A stretch of DNA of 64,000 nt from Cyanobium sp. FGCU52 (GTDB lineage Bacteria; Cyanobacteriota; Cyanobacteriia; PCC-6307; Cyanobiaceae): assembly GCA_024958715.1 (NCBI GenBank), contig JANWUS010000063.1:1-64000 (forward strand), read 5' to 3'. This document shows positions 35,667-45,389 of the stretch, piece by piece. The notes under the pieces were generated by a model. That model saw only the letters and a list, made by a program, of their open reading frames with translations, was not told the origin of the DNA and did no database searches. A program made the position numbers and the translations under genes. The stretch's first letter is position 1. Each line of letters opens with the position of its first letter.

Positions 35667-38600
35667 GTGACTCCCGGCGCTGCGAGGGAACTGGAGTTCA
35701 CCGAAAGGGCATCCAATGAAATAAATGAATACAACAGCCCGCCCGCACTACACACCCTTGTCGCGCAGACGACACTTAGCGGAAGCTTAACCAGGGCACA
35801 AATAGTTCACGACAAACAAAATGACAGGATTGAGCAAAAATTCCCTTCCTCCGTGTCTCTGAGCTTCGTTCGACTGGAATCCCCGATCCAGGCCGTCAAC
35901 GGTGTGATCAACTTGGCGACGGCGCCTCTTACGGCGAATGCGGAAATATCTGCCTTCAATCCTGCGAGTGGATTCATTTACACCGTTGGAGGTGGCTCAG
36001 GCTCCATCGTTGTCAGCGATCTCACAGATCCATCCCGGCCGAAAGCCGTAGCGATCGCCAAACCTGCCGACAACAGTCAGACCCTTCAGAGTGTTGCCGT
36101 CTTCGGCAAACTGCTGGCCGTAGCAGTTCAGAATACAGTTAAAACGGATCCGGGTTTCGTCCAGTTCTACGACCTCAGCAACCCGGCACTTCCCGTTCAT
36201 ATCAGCACGGTCTCCGTCGGCGCCCTGCCCGACATGGTCAAGTTCAGCGCCGACGGCAAGAAGCTGCTGATCACCAACGAGGCCGAACCGAATTCGGACT
36301 ACACCATTGATCCTGTCGGCTCGATCTCGCTGATCGACACCTCCGGCTATCTCGCCAACACTCCGGCAGCCCCAGCCCAGGCTAATGTTCAGACTGCAGA
36401 TTTCAGTGCCTGGAACAATCGCAAGGCCGAGCTTGTCAATCGTGGCATCCGCATCACCGGCAAATCCGGCGTAACCACCACGGTAGCTCAGGATATTGAG
36501 CCAGAAGCGATTGCGATCACAGCCGATGGCAAAACGGCCTTTATCTCGCTGCAGGAAAACAACGCAATTGCCGTGCTGGACATCAGCACCACCACTCCGA
36601 AGATCACTTCGATCTTCTCGGCCGGCATCAAAGACTGGGATCGCGGCCAGGCAACAGCCACCAACATCACCTACACCCTCAGCTATGCCGCCGGCAACGC
36701 CAACCTCCCTACCGGCGTGCAGCCGGGCGGTCTGTCGGGCCTCTGGTTTGACGGGGTGGAGACGGTATCCGGCAAGCAGCTGGATATCTATTACTCCATC
36801 ACCGATCGCGGCCCCAACGGCACCCTGACCAACGGCCAGCGTCAGTTCCTGGATCCCGACTTCCAGCCCAGCATCTACAAGCTGGGCATGGATCGCGCCA
36901 CGGGTGCGGTGACCGAGCTTGGAAAGATCGGCCTCAAGCGTGTGGACGGCACGGCGCTCACCGGCCTGCCGCAGCTGGCGGGCAAGGATGAGGTTCCGGT
37001 GGATGCTGACAACAACCCACTGCCCTACGACCCCTTCGGCATCGACTCGGAGACCGTTTCGGTGTTCACGACCACCATCGCTGGTGTGAGCCGCAAGGTG
37101 TTCGCTGTCGGTGATGAATACCGCGGCCAGATTAGCCTGTTTGATTTCAGCACCGGCAATCTCATCCAGCGCTACATTCCCGCCGGCCAGAAGGCCCAGC
37201 TGCAGGCCCAGCACGGCAGCGTGATCGGCGCCGAAACGATCGACAGCCTGCCGGCGATCTACGCCAACCGCTGGGCCAACCGCGGCATTGAAGGCATGGC
37301 CTTCAACAGCACCGATGGGTTGCTCTACGCCTTCGTGCAGAGCCCGCTCGACAAAGACGGCCTTGGCCTCAGTGCAAGCCGCAGCAAATCCGAGCTGACC
37401 CGCATCCTGGCGATCGATCCCGCCACCGGTGTGCCGGTGAAGGAGCATCTCTACCTGCTCAGCGGTCGCACCGGCCAGGACAAGATCGGCGATGTCACCT
37501 ACGACGCCGCCCGTGGCGTGTTCCTGGTGATGGAGCGCGACAGCACCTGGGCGCTCAATGGCTACAAGAGCGTGTACGAGGTGGATCTGCGCGGTGCAAC
37601 CAACACCCTGCCACTCACCCTCGCCAGCACGGGCTCCGCCAGCTGGATGGACGCCATCGGCGTCGCCAGCCCCGAGCTGCTGGACAACAGCCTCACCCTG
37701 GTGGGCGGGGTCTACACCGCTTCCAGCGCCGACCGACTGGCGGATGCCGGCATCAAGCTGGTGAACAAGGTGGAGCTGTTCAACCTGCCATCTGTTGGCG
37801 GCACGATCGCCTACGACAAGCCGGAGGGCCTGACCCTTCGCGACGATGGCGCAGTCATCATCAACTACGACAACGACTTCGGCACCGAAGGAGCGAACGG
37901 CAACGCCTTCACGGTGGTGACCTTCAGCAATCCGGCAGTGGACACCGAAGACAATGCGAATGGCGGATATACCCCTGCCACGAACCACGATGTCTACGGC
38001 CTTGTCATGCCCGATGGCCTGGCCACCTTCGCCTACAAGGGTGAGAATTTTATTCTCGCCGCCGGCGAGGGCGACGACAGGAACGACTTCCTCAACCCCG
38101 ACGAAACGGCGCGGGTGTCCGCCCTGCTCACGGCAGCTGCATCCGCCACACCCGCCCAGAAGGCCGGTTTGCTGGCAGCGAATGCCCAGCGCCTGAACAT
38201 CCTCACCAACACCGGTGATTACGACGGCGATGGCATCGTCGATCAGGCCTATGCAACCGGCTCACGCTCGCTGAGAATCTTCGATTCCAAAGGAAATGTT
38301 GTCTGGGATTCAGGGGTTGCCCTCGAGGAGCTCGCCAATGCTCGCGGCATCTATCCGGTCAACGATCGTGAAGATGCCAAGGGTGTGGAACCCGAGATGG
38401 TGGAAGTATTCACCACCAACGGCCGCACCTACGCCTTCGTGGCGTTGGAGCGCACCACCACCAGCATGGCGGCGATCTTTGATGTTTCGAATCCCTATGC
38501 GCCGGTGGCGGTGGATCCGGTGATCTTCCCCGACGCCCAGCGGGTGGAGGGCATCACCTTCCTCACCACCGCCACCAATGCGGCCCGCAGTGTGATCGCC

Positions 38601-41600
38601 TCCAGCGAAGGCAATGACGTGGTGTCGGTTGTCGATTTCCCTGTTCCCTGGCGGCTGCAGCTGCTCCACCTCTCCGATGGCGAGGCGGGCCTGCTGGCGT
38701 CCCAGACCGCTCCCTTCCTGGCGGGGCTGGTGGATGGGTTCGACAACCTGTACGCCAACACGCTGATCCTGGCCGGCGGCGACAACTTCATCCCCAGCCC
38801 CTTTCTCAACGGCGGCACCGACATCAGCGTGCGCGATGAGCTCAACGCCACCACCGGCTCCACGATCAGCCTGGCCGCCACCGCGAACCATCCGATCGCG
38901 GCGGTGGACATCGCCATCCACAACCTGATCGGCGTGGAGGCCTCCACGATCGGCAACCACGAATTCGATCTGGGTTCGCGGGTGTTCCGCGACTCGTTCA
39001 CCCCCGGATCTGTTGCCGGCTGGGTGGGGGCCCAATTCCCCTACCTCTCGGCCAATCTCGACTTCAGCGCCGACACGGATCTGAACCCCCGTTTCACCAA
39101 CACCGTCGGTGTTGGCGGCCTGGAGGAGGCCAGCAGCCAGAAGGGCCGAATCGTGCCTTCGGCGGTCGTCACCAAGAACGGCGAGAAGATCGGACTGGTG
39201 GGTGCCACCACCCAGATCATTGAGCAGATCAGCTCCACCGGTGGGGTGGAGGTGAAGGGCTTCAGCGGCGATGGCAGCGAGCGCGACGACATGGCCCTTC
39301 TGGCCAGCCAGTTGCAGCCGGTGATCGACGACCTGATCAATCAGGGCGTGAACAAGGTGATCCTGATGGCTCACCTGCAGCAGATCGGTAACGAGAAGGC
39401 ACTGGCGCAGCTGTTACGTGGGGTGGACATCATCCTCGCGGGCGGATCCAATACCCGCCTGGGCGACAGCAACGATCAGGCCGTCGCCTTCCCTGGCCAT
39501 GCCGCCAGCTTCGCCGACACCTATCCCCTGGTGACCAGCGACGCCGACGGTGGCACCACGCTGATCGTGAATACCGACAACGAATACACCTATCTCGGCC
39601 GCCTGGTGGTGGACTTCGATGCACAGGGGCGAATCATTCCTTCCAGCATTGATCCGCTGATCAGCGGCGCCTATGCCGCCACGGCCGCCAATGTGGCCAA
39701 GGCCTGGAACGTGAGTGAGGCCCAGCTCGCCAGCACAGCCTTCGCGGAGGGCACCAAGGCAGAGAACGTGCAGGATCTCACCGATGCCGTGCAGTCGGTG
39801 ATCGCCAGCAAGGACGGCCAGGTGTGGGGCTACAGCACCGTCTATCTGGAGGGGGAACGGGCCCTGGTGCGCGGACAGGAAACCAACCTGGGCAATCTCA
39901 CGGCTGATGCCAACCTCGCCTACGCCAAGAGCGTCGATCCCTCGGTGGTGCTCTCCCTGAAGAACGGCGGGGGCATCCGTTCCCAGATTGGCTCCATCGA
40001 CGTGGTCACCGGCGAGAAGAAACCCCCAGCCGCCAACCCAGCCGCCGGCAAGCCTGAGGGCGGCATCTCCACGCTCGATATCGAAAATTCCCTTCGCTTC
40101 AACAACAGCCTTTCTCTGGTGACGGTGACTGCCAGCAAGCTTCGGGAACTCCTGGAGCATGGGGTGGCCAGCTATCCCAACCAGGGCCGGTTCCCGCAGG
40201 TGTCTGGCGTGGCCTTCAGCTTCGACCCAACCAAGCCCGCCGGCAGCCGGATCGTGAACCTGACAATCGAAGATGCCACGGGCAAGGATCTCGACCTGAT
40301 CGTGCGCAACGGGACCCTTTACGGCGACCCGGACCGCACCTTCCGGATGGTGACGCTCAACTTCCTGGCTGGGGGCGGGGACAGCTACCCCTTCCCCACC
40401 GATCCCTCGATCAACCGGGTCGATCTCTACAATCCCTCCGCCGCCAAAACCGGTGCGGCCACCTTCGCCGGAGATGGCACCGAGCAGGATGTGCTGGCCG
40501 AGTATCTGGCCGCAAACCATGCAAACCCGGAGGCTGCCTATTCCATCGCTGAAACAGCCGCCGCGCTGGATCTGCGGCTGCAAAATCTCAGCCAGCGTAA
40601 CGACACGGTGGTGGATCCCGCCACCCTCTCCCTCAGCGCCCTCTCGGCCGACAAGGAGGAAGGCAACCTCGGCTCCACACCCTTCACCTTCACGATCCAG
40701 CGCGAGGGTGATCCCTCCGTTGCCGTGAGTGTGGCCTGGGCCGTGGCCGCCTCTGGCACCAACGCCGCCGACGCACTCGATTTCGCTGATGCTGCCCTCC
40801 CCAGCGGCATCGCCACCCTGGAGGCCGGGCAGACCAGCCAGCAGATCACCCTCAATGTGGTCGGCGATGGTTTCTTCGAGGGAGATGAATCCTTCACCTT
40901 GAGCCTCTCCAATCCAGTGGGCGGCATCCTCCTGGCTGGAGCGACCAGCGCCAGCGGCCGCATCCAGAACGACGACCTCTCGTCCCCTCCTGCCTACACC
41001 TTCAGCAAGAGCGCTGATGCGATCGATGAGGGCTCCTCCCTCGCCATCGGCGTCTCCACCGCCAACGTGCCTGCAGGCTCTCCTCTCTACTGGCGCTTCT
41101 CCGGAGCTGGCATCACGGCCGCCGACTTCAGCGATGGCCTGCTCGAGGGATCCACAGCTCTTGGCTCCGATGGCCGCGCTGGTTTCTCCAAAGCCATCGC
41201 CGCTGATGCCGCCAACGATCCCGATGAAACCCTCGAACTGCGCTTCTACAGCGATGCGGCCCGCAGCCAGCAGGTTGGCTCCACCGTCAATGTGCTCCTG
41301 AAGCAGCCCAGTGTGGGCGTGATCACCGATGGCAGCGATGCGATCACAGGCACCGGCTACGACGAAACCCTCATCGGCGTGCCCATGGGCTCCCCGCTCC
41401 GCGGGCGGGGATCCCTCGATCGGCTCACCGGTGGGGGAGGCGATGACCTCTTTGTGCTGGGCGATGCCGCAGGCCGCTTCTATGACGATGGCACCCCTGG
41501 ACTGGGCAGCGCCGATCTGGCCCTGATCACCGATTTCAACGCCGGTGATCGCATCCAGCTCCACGGCCTCGCCACCGACTACCGCCTGATCAGCGCGCGC

Positions 41601-41726
41601 TACTCCGGCCTGGCCGGCGTGCGCATCGATGCGCTCTCGCCCACCCCTGAGGCGATCGGCTTTGTGCAGGGATCCACCCTGGCGTCTCTGAATCTGGCCC
41701 ATTCCTCCCAGTTTCTATTTGTTTGA
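35667..41726 (+). CDS. Very large secreted phytase-like / metallophosphatase-5'-nucleotidase / Calx-beta protein
   Basis: ~2019 aa. Beta-propeller-like (choice-of-anchor I-like) segments; esterase-like phytase segment ('GIEGMAFNSTDGLLYAFVQSP'); 5'-nucleotidase segment ('LQLLHLSDGEAG', 'LILAGGDN', 'IGNHEFDLGSRVF', 'SLKNGGGIRSQI'); Calx-beta ('GDGFFEGDESFTLSLSNPVGGILL'); C-terminal 'LTGGGGDDLFVLGD' RTX-like. Start codon uncertain. Confidence 0.85.
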   Translation: MTPGAARELEFTERASNEINEYNSPPALHTLVAQTTLSGSLTRAQIVHDKQNDRIEQKFPSSVSLSFVRLESPIQAVNGVINLATAPLTANAEISAFNPASGFIYTVGGGSGSIVVSDLTDPSRPKAVAIAKPADNSQTLQSVAVFGKLLAVAVQNTVKTDPGFVQFYDLSNPALPVHISTVSVGALPDMVKFSADGKKLLITNEAEPNSDYTIDPVGSISLIDTSGYLANTPAAPAQANVQTADFSAWNNRKAELVNRGIRITGKSGVTTTVAQDIEPEAIAITADGKTAFISLQENNAIAVLDISTTTPKITSIFSAGIKDWDRGQATATNITYTLSYAAGNANLPTGVQPGGLSGLWFDGVETVSGKQLDIYYSITDRGPNGTLTNGQRQFLDPDFQPSIYKLGMDRATGAVTELGKIGLKRVDGTALTGLPQLAGKDEVPVDADNNPLPYDPFGIDSETVSVFTTTIAGVSRKVFAVGDEYRGQISLFDFSTGNLIQRYIPAGQKAQLQAQHGSVIGAETIDSLPAIYANRWANRGIEGMAFNSTDGLLYAFVQSPLDKDGLGLSASRSKSELTRILAIDPATGVPVKEHLYLLSGRTGQDKIGDVTYDAARGVFLVMERDSTWALNGYKSVYEVDLRGATNTLPLTLASTGSASWMDAIGVASPELLDNSLTLVGGVYTASSADRLADAGIKLVNKVELFNLPSVGGTIAYDKPEGLTLRDDGAVIINYDNDFGTEGANGNAFTVVTFSNPAVDTEDNANGGYTPATNHDVYGLVMPDGLATFAYKGENFILAAGEGDDRNDFLNPDETARVSALLTAAASATPAQKAGLLAANAQRLNILTNTGDYDGDGIVDQAYATGSRSLRIFDSKGNVVWDSGVALEELANARGIYPVNDREDAKGVEPEMVEVFTTNGRTYAFVALERTTTSMAAIFDVSNPYAPVAVDPVIFPDAQRVEGITFLTTATNAARSVIASSEGNDVVSVVDFPVPWRLQLLHLSDGEAGLLASQTAPFLAGLVDGFDNLYANTLILAGGDNFIPSPFLNGGTDISVRDELNATTGSTISLAATANHPIAAVDIAIHNLIGVEASTIGNHEFDLGSRVFRDSFTPGSVAGWVGAQFPYLSANLDFSADTDLNPRFTNTVGVGGLEEASSQKGRIVPSAVVTKNGEKIGLVGATTQIIEQISSTGGVEVKGFSGDGSERDDMALLASQLQPVIDDLINQGVNKVILMAHLQQIGNEKALAQLLRGVDIILAGGSNTRLGDSNDQAVAFPGHAASFADTYPLVTSDADGGTTLIVNTDNEYTYLGRLVVDFDAQGRIIPSSIDPLISGAYAATAANVAKAWNVSEAQLASTAFAEGTKAENVQDLTDAVQSVIASKDGQVWGYSTVYLEGERALVRGQETNLGNLTADANLAYAKSVDPSVVLSLKNGGGIRSQIGSIDVVTGEKKPPAANPAAGKPEGGISTLDIENSLRFNNSLSLVTVTASKLRELLEHGVASYPNQGRFPQVSGVAFSFDPTKPAGSRIVNLTIEDATGKDLDLIVRNGTLYGDPDRTFRMVTLNFLAGGGDSYPFPTDPSINRVDLYNPSAAKTGAATFAGDGTEQDVLAEYLAANHANPEAAYSIAETAAALDLRLQNLSQRNDTVVDPATLSLSALSADKEEGNLGSTPFTFTIQREGDPSVAVSVAWAVAASGTNAADALDFADAALPSGIATLEAGQTSQQITLNVVGDGFFEGDESFTLSLSNPVGGILLAGATSASGRIQNDDLSSPPAYTFSKSADAIDEGSSLAIGVSTANVPAGSPLYWRFSGAGITAADFSDGLLEGSTALGSDGRAGFSKAIAADAANDPDETLELRFYSDAARSQQVGSTVNVLLKQPSVGVITDGSDAITGTGYDETLIGVPMGSPLRGRGSLDRLTGGGGDDLFVLGDAAGRFYDDGTPGLGSADLALITDFNAGDRIQLHGLATDYRLISARYSGLAGVRIDALSPTPEAIGFVQGSTLASLNLAHSSQFLFV

Positions 41727-42253
41727 TGTTCACGCCCGTTCCTTCCATGAAAAGTCCCATGCGTTTGTCTGCCATTGCCGTTCTCACCGGCACCGCCGCC
41801 TCCCTTCTCTTCTCTGCTCCAGCCCAGGCTGTTGGTGTCAACTTCGGTGGGGTTCTCTACGACGTGACGGTCGTGGAAACCTCCTATACCGGTTCGGTCG
41901 AGTTGTTTCAACTGCCTCCCCTTGGCAAAATGCCCTGGTGGGGAAGCCAATCCAATGCAGATTTCTTTGCCGGTGAAGTCTTCACCTCTCTGGGTGAAGG
42001 CTCAACAGCAGGCTACGGACCCCTCTTTGCCTTCGACTACGACCCATCAATCGCTGAGGTGATCGGCAGCCTCCAGGATCTCAGCGCGCCAGGTTCCTTC
42101 ATCGATGGCACTCCCGCCGCCACGGCCACGGTGAAATACGCCATCGCCAACGCCAACGCCACAACCCCCGTCCCCGGTCCCCTGCCTCTCTTCGGCGCCG
42201 CCGCGGCCTTTGGCTGGTCGCGCCAGCTCAGGCGACGCCTACGCATCCGTTGA
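41723..42253 (+). CDS. Secreted protein with PEP-CTERM-like C-terminal sorting signal
   Basis: N-terminal signal peptide (MRLSAIAVLTGTAASLLFSAPAQA) and C-terminal 'VPGPLPLFGAAAAFGWSRQLRRRLRIR' (Pro motif, hydrophobic helix, Arg cluster). Confidence 0.75.
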   Translation: MMFTPVPSMKSPMRLSAIAVLTGTAASLLFSAPAQAVGVNFGGVLYDVTVVETSYTGSVELFQLPPLGKMPWWGSQSNADFFAGEVFTSLGEGSTAGYGPLFAFDYDPSIAEVIGSLQDLSAPGSFIDGTPAATATVKYAIANANATTPVPGPLPLFGAAAAFGWSRQLRRRLRIR

Positions 42254-42261
42254 GCGCCTTA

Positions 42262-42400
42262 GCCGACGCAGGCCGAGTTGCCCTGGCGCTCACCAATGCC
42301 AGCGGAGCTGCCATTGAACGCTTGCTGGTGTCCTTCAACGGCGAACAGTGGCGCAATGGTTGCACCACCACGGCCCAACGGCGTCGACATCGGCATCAGT
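42262..42400 (+). pseudogene. Fragment of a secreted protein with a 'GEQWRNG' domain
   Basis: Open frame reading 'ALALTNASGAAIERLLVSFNGEQWRNGCTTTAQ' resembles a domain in extracellular/PEP-CTERM-type proteins; no full-length ORF around it. Confidence 0.4.
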
Positions 42401-42438
42401 CGCACCGACTCATGCCGAGGCATAGGTGCGATCCCTGC

Positions 42439-43056
42439 TCAGGTCGGCGGCTCGGATCCCTCAAGCGCCCGGCGCGAGGCCCGGCCCGCCACCCACACGC
42501 TCGCCACGGTGGCCAGCACCCCCACGATCCGCAGGGCCCAGGTGCCGGCATCGGCCTCACCGGAGAGCACCTCGCCGAAGCGGGCCACGTCGCCCGCCAG
42601 GGCCCCCAGACCCACGAACAGGATCGTGCCGGGCAGGATGCCGATCAGGCCGATGGTGTAGTCGCGCAGGCTCACCTCGCTGAGGCCGTAGGCCAGGTTG
42701 AGCAGGGAGAAGGGGAAGGCGGGCGAGAGGCGGGTGAGCAGCACCAGCTTCAGGCCCTCCCGGCTCACCGCCTGCTCTACCGCCAGCAGCTTCGGCAGCG
42801 CCTGCATGCGCTGGCGGGCCCAATCGCGCAGCACGTGGCGGCCGAGCAGGAAGGCGGCCTCGGCGCCGAGGCAGGCCCCCAGGAACACCAGCACGCTGCC
42901 CGTGAGCGTGCCGTAGAGGGCGCCGGCCAGCATCGAGGCCCACACCCCCGGCAGCAGCAGGGTGACCCAGAGGGCATAGAGAGGCACGAAGGCGGCGGCC
43001 CCCAGGGGGCTGCGCAGGGCCGGCAGCCACGACGACAGCAGGTGCGAAGCGTCCAT
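42439..43056 (-). CDS. TVP38/TMEM64 (VTT-domain) family membrane protein
   Basis: 'LGACLGAEAAFLLGRHVLRDW', 'KLVLLTRLSPAFPFSLLNLAYGLSEVSLRDYTIGLIGILPGT'. Confidence 0.92.
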   Translation of the reverse strand: MDASHLLSSWLPALRSPLGAAAFVPLYALWVTLLLPGVWASMLAGALYGTLTGSVLVFLGACLGAEAAFLLGRHVLRDWARQRMQALPKLLAVEQAVSREGLKLVLLTRLSPAFPFSLLNLAYGLSEVSLRDYTIGLIGILPGTILFVGLGALAGDVARFGEVLSGEADAGTWALRIVGVLATVASVWVAGRASRRALEGSEPPT

Positions 43057-43088
43057 CGGCGCGGCCGTAAGGCCGCACCGTAGGCGGC

Positions 43089-44360
43089 TCAGGCGGTGGC
43101 CGGGACCGTGGGCAGGCGGTGGCGAACGGCGAGGGCCCGGTAGGCGGCGCAGAACTCCGGGCCCAGGGCTTCAGAGAGCACGGTGTCGGCCTCGAAGGCG
43201 GCCAGGGCCTCCGCCAGGCTGGTGGGCAGGCGCCGGGCCTCGGCCTCCGAGGGCGGGTGGGTGTAGGCGTTGGTGTCGAGACGAGGGCCGGGGTCGAGCT
43301 GGCGCTCGATGCCGTCGAGACCGGCCGCCAGCACGGCGGCCTGCAGCAGGTAGGGGCTGGCGGCGCCGTCGCCGAGGCGCAGCTCGATCCGGCCGGCGTC
43401 GGGAATGCGGATCATGTGGGTGCGGTTGTTGCCGCCGTAGGTGATCCAGGAGGGCGACCAGGAGGCGACGGAGGTGCTGGTGGCCCGGCCGAGCCGGCGG
43501 TAGCTGGCCTCCACCGGGTTGGTGAGGGCGCAGAGGGCCGGAGCATGGGCCAGCAGACCGGCGAGGAACTGATAGCCGAGGGTGGAGAGCCCGAGCTCGC
43601 CGGCGGGATCGGCGAACAGGTTGGTGCCCTCGCCGCTCCAGAGGGAGAGGTGCAGGTGGGCGCCGTTGCCGGTGAGCTCATCGAAGGGCTTGGGCTCGAA
43701 GCTGGCCCGCAGGCCGTGGCGCTCCGCCAGGGTGGCCACCATCACGCGGAAGAAGGCGTGGCGGTCGGCGGTGGTGAGGGCGTGATCGAAGGTCCAGTTG
43801 ATCTCGAACTGGCCGTTGGCGTCCTCGTGGTCGGCCTGATAGGGACCCCAGCCCAGGGCCTCCATGGCCTCCAGCAGCTCGGAGATCAGGGGGTAGCGGC
43901 GCATCAGCGCCAGCTGGTCGTAGCAGGGTTTCTCGCCGGTGTCGCGGGTGTCGGCGATGGCATCGGCGAGCGGATCGAGCAGGAAGAATTCGGGCTCCAC
44001 CCCCGTGCGCAGATGCAGCCCCTTGGCGGCGGCCCGCTCGAGCTGGCGCTGCAGCACCAGGCGCGGCGCCTGCTCCAGCGGCACACCGCCCACCGCCAGG
44101 TCGGTGGCCACCCAGGCCACCTCCGGCTGCCAGGGCAACTGGGTGAGGCTGGCGGGATCGGGGCGGGCCAGCACGTCGGCGTCGGCCGGGGTCATCTCCA
44201 GCCAGGCGGCGAAACCGGCGAAGCCGGCACCCTCGACCGCCAGCTCGGCCGCGGCGGAGGCCGGCACCAGCTTGGCCCGCTGCACGCCGAACAGGTCGCT
44301 GAAGGAGAAGAGGTAATGGCGCACCCCGTGATGGGCGGCGAAGGCGGCGAGGTCGGTCAT
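43089..44360 (-). CDS. Type III glutamine synthetase-like protein / glutamate-amine ligase
   Basis: 'GVEPEFFLLD', 'FEPKPFDELTGNGAHLHLSLW', 'NPVEASYRRLGRATSTSVASWSPSWITYGGNNRTHMIRIP'; ATG at 44360. Confidence 0.88.
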   Translation of the reverse strand: MTDLAAFAAHHGVRHYLFSFSDLFGVQRAKLVPASAAAELAVEGAGFAGFAAWLEMTPADADVLARPDPASLTQLPWQPEVAWVATDLAVGGVPLEQAPRLVLQRQLERAAAKGLHLRTGVEPEFFLLDPLADAIADTRDTGEKPCYDQLALMRRYPLISELLEAMEALGWGPYQADHEDANGQFEINWTFDHALTTADRHAFFRVMVATLAERHGLRASFEPKPFDELTGNGAHLHLSLWSGEGTNLFADPAGELGLSTLGYQFLAGLLAHAPALCALTNPVEASYRRLGRATSTSVASWSPSWITYGGNNRTHMIRIPDAGRIELRLGDGAASPYLLQAAVLAAGLDGIERQLDPGPRLDTNAYTHPPSEAEARRLPTSLAEALAAFEADTVLSEALGPEFCAAYRALAVRHRLPTVPATA

Positions 44361-45373
44361 GGCTGGGGAAGAAGGGCGTCGAGGGCGTGGCGGATGAAGG
44401 CCTGCTCGCGGGGCTGGTCGCGGGGGTTGCCGGCCCGGTGACCGAGGGGCGAGTCGAGCTCGAGGAAGCGGGCCCCGGGGATCAGGGCCGCCTCGGCGCG
44501 GCAGTCGGCGGGGGTGAAGTAGAGGTCGTGGGAGCCGGCGATCACGCAGGTGGCGGCCTGGATGCGGCCGAGGGCCGCGGCCAGGTCGTCGCCGCAGCCG
44601 GCGGCCGCCGCCACGTCGCTGGCGAGCCAGGTGTCGAGCATCGCCAGCAGGTTGTGGGGGTCGTGACGCCGGTAGGCCGGCAGCCACGCCTGCTCCACGT
44701 AGTCGTCGACCGTGGCGTAGCCGAGCCGCAGGTGCTCGCCGGCCGCGTAGAAGGGCTGGCTGGCGGCCCAGCTGGCGTAGATCAGCGCGAAGGTGCGCAG
44801 CCCCTGCTCCGGCAGGGCCGTGAAGCGCTCGCCGTTCCAGGCCGGATCGGCGGTGAGCGCCTGGCGCAGGCTGAGCAGGAACAGGCGGTTGTGGGGGGTG
44901 GTGCGGGCGGTGCCGCAGAGGCAGCAGAGGCGGCGGCTGCGCTCCGGCTCCAGCACGCCCCAGTGGTAGGCCTGCTGGGCCCCCATCGACCAGCCGTAGA
45001 TCAGGGCGGGCGCCTCGACGCCGAACACCTCCTCCAGCAGGCGGCGCTGGGCGCGCACGTTGTCGGCGTGGCGGATGAGCCAGCCCTGTTCGGCGGTGCC
45101 GATCGGGCTGTTGCTGGGGCTGCTGGAGCGGCCGTTGCCGAACTGGCTCGCCAGCACGATGCACCAGCGGGCGGGATCGAGCACCGGCCCCACCACCCAG
45201 TCGAGATCCTCCAGCCAGGCGCCGTAGGAGCTGGGATGGAGCACGAGGTTGGAGCGGTCGGGGGCGAGCTGGCCGAACACCCTGTAGCTGAGGTGGGCGT
45301 CGTCGAGCTCGCGGCCGTTGTCGAAGCGGAAGCGGCCGAGGCGAAAGATCTGCTCGCCGGGGGGGAGGGTCAT
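44357..45373 (-). CDS. Alpha/beta hydrolase, homoserine O-acetyltransferase (MetX)-like
   Basis: 'SYRVFGQLAPDRSNLVLHPSSYG', nucleophile-elbow-like 'IYGWSMGAQQAYHW', 'IAGSHDLYFTPADC'; overlaps the GS-like gene by 4 bp. Confidence 0.87.
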   Translation of the reverse strand: MTLPPGEQIFRLGRFRFDNGRELDDAHLSYRVFGQLAPDRSNLVLHPSSYGAWLEDLDWVVGPVLDPARWCIVLASQFGNGRSSSPSNSPIGTAEQGWLIRHADNVRAQRRLLEEVFGVEAPALIYGWSMGAQQAYHWGVLEPERSRRLCCLCGTARTTPHNRLFLLSLRQALTADPAWNGERFTALPEQGLRTFALIYASWAASQPFYAAGEHLRLGYATVDDYVEQAWLPAYRRHDPHNLLAMLDTWLASDVAAAAGCGDDLAAALGRIQAATCVIAGSHDLYFTPADCRAEAALIPGARFLELDSPLGHRAGNPRDQPREQAFIRHALDALLPQP

Positions 45374-45389
45374 CGGGGGGATGCTGCGC

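Noticed and set aside
39414-41702. 762-aa minus-strand ORF antisense to the large secreted phosphatase-like gene
   Set aside because: Shadow frame without recognisable motifs; sense strand has coherent domains.
44361-45164. Possible fusion N-terminal to the glutamine synthetase-like protein (691-aa ORF)
   Set aside because: The N-terminal part is an out-of-frame reading of the alpha/beta hydrolase gene on the same strand; the GS-like protein starts at 44360.
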